A model generated the notes under the pieces. It searched no databases and was not told where the DNA came from. It saw only the letters and a program-made list of their open reading frames with translations. From assembly GCF_015354405.1 (NCBI RefSeq), contig NZ_JADKYP010000015.1, positions 62,001 to 126,000 of the forward strand: DNA of 64,000 nucleotides. Direction: 5' to 3'. Shown piece by piece: positions 8,242 through 15,481 of the stretch. Within the stretch, counting starts at the first letter, position 1, and every line of letters begins with the position of its first letter. The translations under genes were made by a program, and so were the position numbers. Source of the stretch: Nocardia sp. BSTN01 (GTDB lineage Bacteria; Actinomycetota; Actinomycetes; Mycobacteriales; Mycobacteriaceae).

Positions 8242-9596
8242 CAGCGACCGGTACGACCGCGACCACCGTCGACGACGCGACCGCGCAGCGGCTCGCTGCC
8301 GCCCTGCGCTGCGTCACCGTCTCGCGCGACGACGCCGATGCCGACGAGGTCGAATTCGACCGGCTCGCAAGCCTTCTCGACAACGAATTCCCCCTGGTGC
8401 ACACACACCTGGAACTGGAGCGATTCGGCCACAGCCGGTTGTATCGCTGGCCGGGAACCGAGCCCGGGACGGCGGCCGTTCTGCTCGCCCACCAGGACGT
8501 CGTTCCGGTCGATGACGAGCAACGCTGGACCCATCCCCCCTTCGCCGGTGTGGTCGACGACGAATTCATCTGGGGCCGTGGCGCGATCGATGACAAGAGC
8601 CGGATGCTCGCCATCCTGGAGGCGACCGAATCGTTGCTCGCCGAGGGCCGCCGGCCGCGCCGCACCGTCTATTTCGCCTTCGGCCACGACGAGGAGATCT
8701 TCGGCCGCGCCGGCGCCACCCGGATGGCGGCCCGGCTGCGCGAGCTCGAGGTGCGCGCCGACCTGCTGCTCGACGAGGGCGGGGTGATCACCCAGGGCGT
8801 CGCCGACGGCGCCACCACACCCGTCGCCTCCATCATGCTCGGCGAAAAAGGCTGGGCCACCGTGCAACTGCGCACCACCGACACCGGCGGCCATTCCTCG
8901 ATGCCCGGCCGCGAAACCGCCGTGGGCCGGATCGCGCGGGCGGTCGCGCGCATCCAGGACCATCCGATGCCGCTGCGCCTGACGCCGGTGATCGCCGACA
9001 TGCTGGCCCGGATGCGGCCCGCCATGGCCGAACCACGCCGGTCCGCCCTGCGGCTCGCACCGATCGCGGGCGGGGTGATCACCCGCATGATGGCGGCGCG
9101 ACCGCAGACCGAGGCCCTGGTCCGCACTACCACCGCACCGACGGTGATCCGCGGCGGGGTGAAGGCGAACGTACTGCCGCAGCGCGCCGAGGCGCTGGTG
9201 AATTTCCGTATCCTGCCCGGTGATTCGGTGGCCGGCGTGCTCGAACACTGCCGCCGCGTGGTCGCCGACCCGCGCGTCACGATCGAGGTACTCGGCACCG
9301 CCTCCGAACCCTCGCGGATCACCGGCCCCGGACCGGCCTTCGACGTGATCGCCGACATCACTCGCGCCGTGGTGCCCGACGCGGTGGTCACCACGGGCAT
9401 CGTGCCCGGCGCCACCGACTCCCGCCACTACGACGGGCTGGCCACCACCCGATGCAACTTCGCGCCGATCGTGGTCGACGCGGCGGATCTGGAGCGCATC
9501 CACGGCACCGACGAACGGCTCTCCCGGGCCAACTACGGGCGGTTGATCGAATTCAACCGCCGCGTCCTCGCGCACTACACCAGCGCCGGCGGCTGA
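8238..9596 (+). CDS. M20-family metallopeptidase (aminoacylase-1/PM20D1-like)
   Basis: A 452-residue di-zinc hydrolase. Metal and catalytic motifs are VLLAHQDVVPVD (His, Asp), IWGRGAIDDKS (Asp), FAFGHDEEIFG (Glu-Glu) and GATDSRHY. A dimerisation domain lies between. The layout resembles the aminoacylase-1/PM20D1/carboxypeptidase S branch, which hydrolyses N-acyl amino acids or peptides. Translation starts at the ATG overlapping the previous stop, with GAGGAG upstream. I infer joint use with the exported CocE-like hydrolase, although this protein has no signal peptide. Confidence 0.9.
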   Translation: MTATGTTATTVDDATAQRLAAALRCVTVSRDDADADEVEFDRLASLLDNEFPLVHTHLELERFGHSRLYRWPGTEPGTAAVLLAHQDVVPVDDEQRWTHPPFAGVVDDEFIWGRGAIDDKSRMLAILEATESLLAEGRRPRRTVYFAFGHDEEIFGRAGATRMAARLRELEVRADLLLDEGGVITQGVADGATTPVASIMLGEKGWATVQLRTTDTGGHSSMPGRETAVGRIARAVARIQDHPMPLRLTPVIADMLARMRPAMAEPRRSALRLAPIAGGVITRMMAARPQTEALVRTTTAPTVIRGGVKANVLPQRAEALVNFRILPGDSVAGVLEHCRRVVADPRVTIEVLGTASEPSRITGPGPAFDVIADITRAVVPDAVVTTGIVPGATDSRHYDGLATTRCNFAPIVVDAADLERIHGTDERLSRANYGRLIEFNRRVLAHYTSAGG

Positions 9597-9633
9597 TGCC
9601 GGGAATGTCGGTGTTCGCGGCTACGCTCAGCGG

Positions 9634-10041
9634 GTGCGAGCTACAGCAACGTTCACCGTCAAATCCTTCGTCGCCACGGACGTCCTTCCCGATCCGGACA
9701 TCCCCACCGCGACGCCGGTCGGAATCGCCCGGCTGGAAAAGCATTTCGAGGGTGAGGCGGTCGGACGCTCGGCCACGTTGTTCACCGCCGCGTTCGACCA
9801 GCTGTCGGGCCGGGGCACCTATGTGGCGATGGAGTCGTTCGAGGGTTCGCTCAACGGTTTGGCCGGTACGTTCAACTTCGCTCATTCGGCGACCACCGCG
9901 GGTGAGGACCGCAGTGCGGAATTCTTCACCATCGTGCCCAGCAGCGGCACCGGGGAGCTGAGCGAGATCACCGGGACCGGCGGGCTGGCGGTCGACACCG
10001 ACGGCACCCACCGGATCTGGTTCGACTACGACCTGGGCTGA
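9634..10041 (+). CDS. DUF3224 domain-containing protein
   Basis: A 135-residue protein starting at GTG. The whole length matches the DUF3224 pattern: an N-terminal strand ATATFTVKSF, GIARLEKHFEGE, GTYVAMESFEGSLNG, and a C-terminal GELSEITGTGGLAVDTDG followed by WFDYDL. These proteins are allene-oxide-cyclase-like barrels of unknown function, often annotated as stress proteins. No signal peptide. It lies 37 bp after the M20 gene on the same strand and may be read through from it. Confidence 0.85.
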   Translation: MRATATFTVKSFVATDVLPDPDIPTATPVGIARLEKHFEGEAVGRSATLFTAAFDQLSGRGTYVAMESFEGSLNGLAGTFNFAHSATTAGEDRSAEFFTIVPSSGTGELSEITGTGGLAVDTDGTHRIWFDYDLG

Positions 10042-10132
10042 CCGCGGATCACCGCGCGGCGGGCCGATGCGCGACGCACCGGCCCGCCGTGCGCGACAAT
10101 GGCGGCGCAGCGACGGCGCAGACGGAGGCAGT

Positions 10133-10969
10133 ATGACGACAGGCGATACCGGCGAATTCGACGCCCGCGGCGGACAGGTCTTCTGGCGGGCCTGGCTGCC
10201 CGAGCAGGCGCGCGCGGTCGTGGTGCTGGTGCACGGCGTCGCCGAACACTCCGGGCGCTACGACCATGTGGGAAAACGATTGGCCGACAGCGGTTTCGCG
10301 GTCTACGCCTTCGACCACATCGGGCACGGCCGCTCCGGGGGCGGGCGGTCGAATATCGAATCGATCGACGCGGCCGCCGACAATGTGAACACCATGCTCG
10401 ATATCGCGAGCGCGAAGCATCCGGGCCTGCCGCGGTTCGTCCTCGCCCACAGCATGGGCAGCCTGATCACGCTGTATCTGGCGACCCGGGCACCGCTGGA
10501 CGTCGCGGGGATCGCCGTGTCGGCGCCGCCGGTGGTGATCGAGGCCGGTAACCCGGTGCAGCGGCTGCTCGCCCCGGCCCTGAGCCGCTGGGCGCCGAAT
10601 CTGGGTGTGCTGCAACTGGATTCGGCGCAGATCAGCCGCGATCCGGAGGTGGTGCGCGCCTACGATCAGGATCCGCTGGTCTACCGCGGCAAACTACCGG
10701 CCCGCACGGCGACCGAAATTCTGCACGGCGCGGACTTCGTGCTGGGCCACCTCGACGCGCTGCGGGTGCCGACGCTGGTGCTGCACGGCGGCGCCGATGC
10801 CCTGGCCGCCCCGGTGGGCGCCGATCGGATCGAGGCCGGAGCCACCGCGACCGATCTCACGGTGCTGCGTTATCCGGGCCTCTACCACGAGATATTCAAC
10901 GAACCCGAGCGTGAGAAGGTACTCGGCGACCTGGTGCACTGGTTGGAGGAGCACACCGGCGCGCAGTAA
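10133..10969 (+). CDS. Monoacylglycerol lipase-like alpha/beta hydrolase
   Basis: A 278-residue hydrolase with GGAGG ahead of the ATG at 10133. Its motifs follow the monoacylglycerol lipase family (M. tuberculosis Rv0183): VLVHGVAEHSGRY (oxyanion region), FDHIGHGRSGG, the nucleophile elbow FVLAHSMGSLI (Ala-His-Ser-Met-Gly), acid in LHGGADALAAP and His in YPGLYHEIFNE. The role would be cleavage of monoacylglycerols. It is 9 bp from the lumazine synthase gene downstream, so the two are probably cotranscribed, although their functions are not obviously related. Confidence 0.9.
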   Translation: MTTGDTGEFDARGGQVFWRAWLPEQARAVVVLVHGVAEHSGRYDHVGKRLADSGFAVYAFDHIGHGRSGGGRSNIESIDAAADNVNTMLDIASAKHPGLPRFVLAHSMGSLITLYLATRAPLDVAGIAVSAPPVVIEAGNPVQRLLAPALSRWAPNLGVLQLDSAQISRDPEVVRAYDQDPLVYRGKLPARTATEILHGADFVLGHLDALRVPTLVLHGGADALAAPVGADRIEAGATATDLTVLRYPGLYHEIFNEPEREKVLGDLVHWLEEHTGAQ

Positions 10970-10978
10970 CATCCGAGG

Positions 10979-11455
10979 ATGAGCAATACCGACCAGGGAC
11001 GCATCGCATTCATCCGCGCCAACTGGCACCAGTCCATCGTCACCCAGGCCCACGAGGGTTTCCTGGCGGAGTACGGCGATCTGGGGTATTCGGCGGATGC
11101 CGTCGAGGTGTTCGACGTGCCCGGCGCGTTCGAGATCCCGCTGCACGCGCAGCGACTGGCCCGCACCGGCCGGTACGCCGCGGTGGTGGCCGCGGCACTG
11201 GTCGTCGACGGCGGCATCTACCGGCACGATTTCGTCGCCTCGGCCGTGGTCGACGGGCTCATGCGGGTGCAGCTCGAGACCGATGTCCCGGTGTTCTCCG
11301 TGGTGCTGACCCCGCATCACTTCCACGAGCACAGCGAGCACGTGGACTACTTCACCAAGCACTTCCACACCAAGGGCGCCGAGGCCGCCCGCGCGGTCGC
11401 GACCACGCTCAGCTCCCTGCGCACCCTCCCCACCGGCGCGGTCCGAGAGAACTGA
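10979..11455 (+). CDS. ribH2: 6,7-dimethyl-8-ribityllumazine synthase, type II (RibH2-like)
   Basis: A 158-residue lumazine synthase. It condenses 5-amino-6-ribitylaminouracil with 3,4-dihydroxy-2-butanone 4-phosphate in riboflavin synthesis. Diagnostic motifs are IRANWHQSIV, FDVPGAFEIPLHAQRL, VVDGGIYRHDFVASAVVDGL and PVFSVVLTPHHFHEH. These match Brucella/Mesorhizobium RibH2 more closely than the usual actinobacterial RibH, from memory of the family. Brucella RibH2 forms decamers rather than 60-mers. No other rib genes are near, so this is probably a second, acquired copy. A bidirectional terminator follows. Confidence 0.9.
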   Translation: MSNTDQGRIAFIRANWHQSIVTQAHEGFLAEYGDLGYSADAVEVFDVPGAFEIPLHAQRLARTGRYAAVVAAALVVDGGIYRHDFVASAVVDGLMRVQLETDVPVFSVVLTPHHFHEHSEHVDYFTKHFHTKGAEAARAVATTLSSLRTLPTGAVREN

Positions 11456-11462
11456 CGAGGAT

Positions 11463-11485
11463 GGGCGACCGGTTGCCGGTCGCCC
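11463..11485. terminator. Bidirectional terminator between convergent genes
   Basis: Perfect 10-bp arms GGGCGACCGG and CCGGTCGCCC with a TTG loop, lying between the lumazine synthase stop and the metallopeptidase stop. Confidence 0.8.
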
Positions 11486-11492
11486 CTCGGCG

Positions 11493-12947
11493 TCACTTGT
11501 AGTTGTTCAGACAGGCGGCCTCGCCGTCGAGCACTCCGGTGCGGTAGGCGTCGAGTCGCTGATAGCCGCTGGGCACGACCTTGCCGTCGGTATCGCTGGC
11601 GGCCAGTCCGTCGGCCAGCAGGCCGGATACCGCCGCGTCCAGATCACCGGCGGTCAAGCGCGGATCGCTGGCCGGGTCGCTGAGCTTGGTGGTGATCACC
11701 CCGGACAGACATGCCGTCCGCAGACCGGCGGTCTCCGGCCCCGACAGCGACAGATGCCGCTCGTTCTCCACCGCGAGCGCATAGCGGGAAATGAACACCA
11801 CGTAGGCGTTGTAGTTGCCGTCCACGACCGCCGACAGCGGTTCGTCGTCGCCGGGTTGCGCGCCGGCGCGTTTGGCCAGCTCCGGCACATCGGTTCCGAT
11901 CCGGTTCATCCACGGGCAGTACGAAACCGGTTCCACCGCCTGGTTTTTCAGGCACAGTTTCACGATGCCGGAGTAGTCGAAGGCCGGCGGGTTCTGGAGC
12001 GGGTAGATCCGCCCGAGCGCGGCGGCGACAGCATTGAGACCGTCGACGTCGACACCCATCTGGTTCTCCTCGTCGCCCGGTTCGAAGGTCGTCGGGAGAC
12101 CGCCGCGGCGCTCCTGAATCTCCTTCTTGGTGATGCCCTTACATCCGGCCGCACCGTCGGACCAGCCGATCTGCACCGCCGTCACGCGCTCGAACGCCGA
12201 CCCGTGCACATTCTTCGGATTGTCGGGGTCGCGGTCGCGCACGGCGACCGCCGCACCCAGAACACCGTTGAGCCCGTCGGTCGTGTTCAGCGTGAAATGC
12301 GCCGAACCGCCCTCGGCCACATGCCGCAGGAACACACCCGCGAAGCAGTCGGCCTGCTGTTCGAGCACGATTCCGGGCGTGAAGAATCCGTTGAGCCGGG
12401 CCTGATCCTGCAGCGAGTGACCGTACTCGTGCGCGAGCACCATCACCACTGCCATCTTCCCGTACTTGTCCGAGATGAGCGGCAGCAGCTTGCCGCGATC
12501 CCAGCCGACGGTCTTGTCGATCTTGCAGTAGGCCGCGTTCACCACGTGGTAGGTGCTGGAGCGGCAGAACGTGACCGATTGTTCCTTGGGCGCGTTGGCA
12601 TCCCAGGAAATGAAGTGGTCGACCGGCTTGAAGGTGCCCGGGAAGTTCTTGCCGTATTCCGCGCCCCAGTAGTCCTGCAGATCCGACAGCGTGTTGAGCG
12701 CCAGCCGGTCCATCTCGCCGCCGTCGCCGTTGTCGGCATGTAGCGGCGCGTCGGGCACACCCGGTCGCGGACCGCTCGGACCCGAGGCATTGGGCGCGGC
12801 GCCGCTCAGTGCCCACGGATTCTCGTTCGTCGCGGCAACGTCATGTGCCACAGTCGTTTTCGCATCGGTGCCGCATCCGGCCAATACCGCGCCGAGCGCC
12901 AGCAGCCCGGCCGTCGCGGCCAGCCGCAGCCGCCTGTCGTATTTCAT
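11493..12947 (-). CDS. Neutral zinc metallopeptidase lipoprotein
   Basis: A 484-residue exported lipoprotein. The start at 12947 is preceded by GGAGG. The N-terminus is a lipoprotein signal (LLALGAVLAGCGTD, Cys as the lipidation site). The zinc site HEYGH (about residues 172-176) and a downstream EQQADCFAG supply the His, His and Glu ligands of the YpfJ-type neutral zinc metallopeptidase family. The C-terminal half is extra and contains several paired cysteines (CLKNQ, SYCPW, TACLSG, EAACLNN), suggesting disulfides outside the membrane. Substrates are unknown. It stands alone between a terminator and a divergent secreted-protein gene. Confidence 0.88.
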   Translation of the reverse strand: MKYDRRLRLAATAGLLALGAVLAGCGTDAKTTVAHDVAATNENPWALSGAAPNASGPSGPRPGVPDAPLHADNGDGGEMDRLALNTLSDLQDYWGAEYGKNFPGTFKPVDHFISWDANAPKEQSVTFCRSSTYHVVNAAYCKIDKTVGWDRGKLLPLISDKYGKMAVVMVLAHEYGHSLQDQARLNGFFTPGIVLEQQADCFAGVFLRHVAEGGSAHFTLNTTDGLNGVLGAAVAVRDRDPDNPKNVHGSAFERVTAVQIGWSDGAAGCKGITKKEIQERRGGLPTTFEPGDEENQMGVDVDGLNAVAAALGRIYPLQNPPAFDYSGIVKLCLKNQAVEPVSYCPWMNRIGTDVPELAKRAGAQPGDDEPLSAVVDGNYNAYVVFISRYALAVENERHLSLSGPETAGLRTACLSGVITTKLSDPASDPRLTAGDLDAAVSGLLADGLAASDTDGKVVPSGYQRLDAYRTGVLDGEAACLNNYK

Positions 12948-13139
12948 CTCGTGTCCTCCCCGAGTACCACTGTCGACGCCCGGACCGACGACGATCCGGA
13001 TTCCGCACAGCGGTCCCCCCGTCTCCCGAGCGCTCACATCGTAATCGGGCGCCCGCGCGAATGCGCAACGTATGTCTCGATATCGGCACGGATGGCGCAC
13101 GGTGACGACCACGACATGGCGCGCACACCGCTCGTTCAA

Positions 13140-13165
13140 CTACTATTTACCTACGTAGTTAGTAG
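13140..13165. promoter_or_regulatory. Dyad upstream of secreted-protein gene
   Basis: CTACTA (13140-13145) and TAGTAG (13160-13165) flank a central palindrome CTACGTAG (13151-13158). This AT-rich nested dyad ends 31 bp before the next start codon and probably overlaps its promoter. It is a candidate repressor site of unknown partner. Confidence 0.45.
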
Positions 13166-13196
13166 ATGCTCAACGGCGAGCAGAGAGGCCGATACC

Positions 13197-13724
13197 ATGC
13201 CCAGGCACCCCCGCGCATCGTTCACCCTTCCCGCCCTGGCGGCGCTCACCGCCGCAGGCCTCGGCTTCACCGCGGCGCCCGCCGAAGCCGAATCCAGGCG
13301 ATCGGCCGCCCAACCCGCCGCCGGCTGCCTGTGGGCCGGAACCACCCACCCCGCCGGCGCCACGATCATCGCGGGCGGACGCGGCTACACCTGCGGCGCC
13401 GACGGCCGTGGCACTCCGATGTGGTCGGCCGGCGCGACGTCGGACCGGCCCGATACCGTCGCCAACCCCGGTTCGGCCGGCGACCCCGCCGCCCACTTCA
13501 GCTTGGGCGCACGCCAACCCGGCACCGCCTACAACGACTACTGCGTCGGCAATCAACTGGTCGAGGGCACCGACGACGTCTATCAGGTGGTGCGCGGCCA
13601 CGACGGCCGCTTGTTCTGGAAGGCCAGCGAACCCGTCAGCGCATGGCGCTTCGATCGCGGAACCGTTGCCCCGCAACCGACCTGGCGCGGAACCGGCCTG
13701 TGCTACGAGGGCAATCTGGCGTGA
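13197..13724 (+). CDS. Small secreted protein of unknown function
   Basis: A 175-residue protein with a clear signal peptide (ASFTLPALAALTAAGLGFTAAPAEA). The mature part is Gly/Ala/Thr-rich, with four cysteines (GCLWAG, YTCGAD, DYCVGN, GLCYEG) that could form two disulfides. No enzyme motif is seen. GAGAGG precedes the ATG. It has its own promoter dyad and converges on the DUF2156 gene only 7 bp away. No family recognised. Confidence 0.7.
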   Translation: MPRHPRASFTLPALAALTAAGLGFTAAPAEAESRRSAAQPAAGCLWAGTTHPAGATIIAGGRGYTCGADGRGTPMWSAGATSDRPDTVANPGSAGDPAAHFSLGARQPGTAYNDYCVGNQLVEGTDDVYQVVRGHDGRLFWKASEPVSAWRFDRGTVAPQPTWRGTGLCYEGNLA

Positions 13725-13731
13725 TCGCGGC

Positions 13732-15105
13732 TCAGCCCTGTTTGCGATGGGGAACGAATTCCAGGGTCAGCAGCGCGAGCGCGGTGAAGACGATCTCACG
13801 CCAGCGGATCAGGACGAAACGCTGATTGCCGAAGGAGTTGAACTTGCGCAGGAACCGATACAGCGATTCCAGCCGGATCAACGGGTCCAGCGTGCGGGCC
13901 AGCACATAGATGGCCTGTTTGGAGCGCGACCGTTCCTTGTCGGCGAACAGTTCGGGGAACGCCGCGAACGCCAGCGAGATGCGGTGCACGTCGTTGTCGC
14001 GCCCGTAGTCGACGAGGTCGACGATCATCCGCTCGTCCAAGCCGTTCGGAGCGTCCTTGCGCCGCCACGGCACATCGAGGCTGAGTTCGCTGCCGTGATT
14101 GGAGGACCCGTACCGCTGGAATCCGGCGACCCGGCCCTCACCGTCGCGGGCGATCACCACGAGCATGCCCGGATTCCGGCCGTCGAGCAGATGGTCCAGG
14201 ATCATCGAGAAGCCGCGGGTCTGACGACCGGTGCCCCACTCGTCGACGACGCCCAGCAGCGCCTCGCGCATCTCGCGGTCGAGTTCGCGTTCGGGAATCA
14301 CCTCGGTCTTGACGCCGAAGTTGCGGGTGCGGCTCACCGCCTGGCGCAGGTTGCGGAATTTGCGGCCGACCATATCGAAGGAGTCGACCTCGACCACCAC
14401 GTCGCGACCGATCGGAATGGCGTGCAGGCCATGATGATCGGCCGCGCGGGTGCGCCACAGTTCGGTGACCGCGGGGCTGGCGCCCAGCACCGCGATCCGC
14501 CAGCCGCGGGCGGAGGCGAATTCGGAGAACTCGGCGATGAGCCTGCCGAATTCGGCGCAGTTGCCGACCGGGTCGCCCGCGACGACCGCAATGCCGAAGC
14601 GCGCGCGATATCCGATCGCGGCGTTCGAATCCGCGCTGAAGAAATAGGATTTCGCCGAGTGCAGGGCGAACGGGGCCAGCGGATCCTCGACCGTGCGGTC
14701 GACCAGTGCGGCGATGCGATGCCGCTGATCCGGTTGCGGACGCGAACTCTGCGGCAACATCAGGATCAGGCCGGTCGAGGCGAGGCAGACGAAGCCGACC
14801 GTGCCGTGGTCGCTGCGGTAGGCGATGTTGGAAACCCCGAGCACGATCACCGCGACGGTGAAGTGCGGCAGGGTGATCGGCCGCCGCAGATGCAGACCAC
14901 GCGCCACGAACAGACCCGACAGCGACACCGCCACGAACCAGCCGCGATTGACACCTTCGCGCGAGGCGTGGTCGGCCGCGTAGAGCAGCACCACCCCGAC
15001 CAGCAACAGCACCGCGATCAACGGAACCCGCACGGCACGGGTCGGATTCAGGGCGGCGTGCCGATAGGTGCGGTAACCGGTGACGGCCGAATTGAGTTCA
15101 GCCAT
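13732..15105 (-). CDS. DUF2156 membrane protein (MprF-type aminoacyl-phosphatidylglycerol synthase domain)
   Basis: A 457-residue protein. The N-terminal 130 residues hold several membrane segments (VPLIAVLLLVGVVLLYAA, GWFVAVSLSGLFVARGL, FTVAVIVLGVSNIAY). The C-terminal 320 residues are a DUF2156/GNAT-like domain (FFSADSNAAIGYRARFGIAV, GDPVGN, GRKFRNLRQAVSRTRNFG, GMLVVIARD). In MprF and LysX this domain transfers aminoacyl groups from tRNA to phosphatidylglycerol. No lysyl-tRNA synthetase domain is attached here. The ATG at 15105 is preceded by GGAG and overlaps the stop of a 26-codon leader (TGATG), so translation is probably coupled. The specific amino acid is unknown. Confidence 0.8.
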   Translation of the reverse strand: MAELNSAVTGYRTYRHAALNPTRAVRVPLIAVLLLVGVVLLYAADHASREGVNRGWFVAVSLSGLFVARGLHLRRPITLPHFTVAVIVLGVSNIAYRSDHGTVGFVCLASTGLILMLPQSSRPQPDQRHRIAALVDRTVEDPLAPFALHSAKSYFFSADSNAAIGYRARFGIAVVAGDPVGNCAEFGRLIAEFSEFASARGWRIAVLGASPAVTELWRTRAADHHGLHAIPIGRDVVVEVDSFDMVGRKFRNLRQAVSRTRNFGVKTEVIPERELDREMREALLGVVDEWGTGRQTRGFSMILDHLLDGRNPGMLVVIARDGEGRVAGFQRYGSSNHGSELSLDVPWRRKDAPNGLDERMIVDLVDYGRDNDVHRISLAFAAFPELFADKERSRSKQAIYVLARTLDPLIRLESLYRFLRKFNSFGNQRFVLIRWREIVFTALALLTLEFVPHRKQG

Positions 15106-15185
15106 CACGGTCTCCGATCACACAGTGCATCGCGTGCGCGGTCGAGCAGGTGGGCGTAACGCACGTCCACGAACATCCTCACCAT
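15105..15185 (-). CDS. 26-residue leader peptide coupled to the DUF2156 gene
   Basis: The small frame starts MVRMFVDVRYAHLLDR and ends ALCDRRP. It has GGAAGGA 5-6 nt before its ATG, and its TGA overlaps the ATG of the DUF2156 gene by one base. The frame, ribosome site and overlap argue for real translation. The peptide could simply deliver ribosomes or serve as an attenuation-type leader. No family is known. Confidence 0.45.
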   Translation of the reverse strand: MVRMFVDVRYAHLLDRARDALCDRRP

Positions 15186-15210
15186 GGCGGTCCTTCCGAA
15201 TGGTCGCGTA

Positions 15211-15240
15211 CGGATACAGTATCCGGAACGCTCGTTCCGG
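15211..15240. promoter_or_regulatory. Two overlapping palindromes upstream of leader/DUF2156 gene
   Basis: CGGATAC-A-GTATCCG (15211-15225) overlaps CCGGAACG-CT-CGTTCCGG (15223-15240). Both are perfect, with 7-bp and 8-bp arms. They lie about 26-55 bp upstream of the leader start, where a promoter is expected. The second has the GGAACG-N2-CGTTCC form seen in many TetR-family operators. The regulator is unknown. Confidence 0.55.
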
Positions 15241-15481
15241 CTCTGCGGGACCCCTCGCATGGTCACGACGGCACAGCACACTCCGTACCAACCGATATCG
15301 CGCCCGGTCTGTTCCCCGCAACACTTTTTCGGCGCAGACCCGCCCGTATCGCGAGAATTCATCGCCGGTCCGCGAAAACGCCGCCTATCGCCCCGGGCGA
15401 GCCCCGCGACCACGGCAACCGCCGCGATCACGCATCGGTGTCATCCATCGCGTACCCGGCCGCGACGGATCTACGCCCCGC

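Noticed and set aside
7986-9575. 529-residue antisense frame over the M20 peptidase
   Set aside because: Shadow frame over a strongly supported gene with complete catalytic motifs; no motif on the antisense product.
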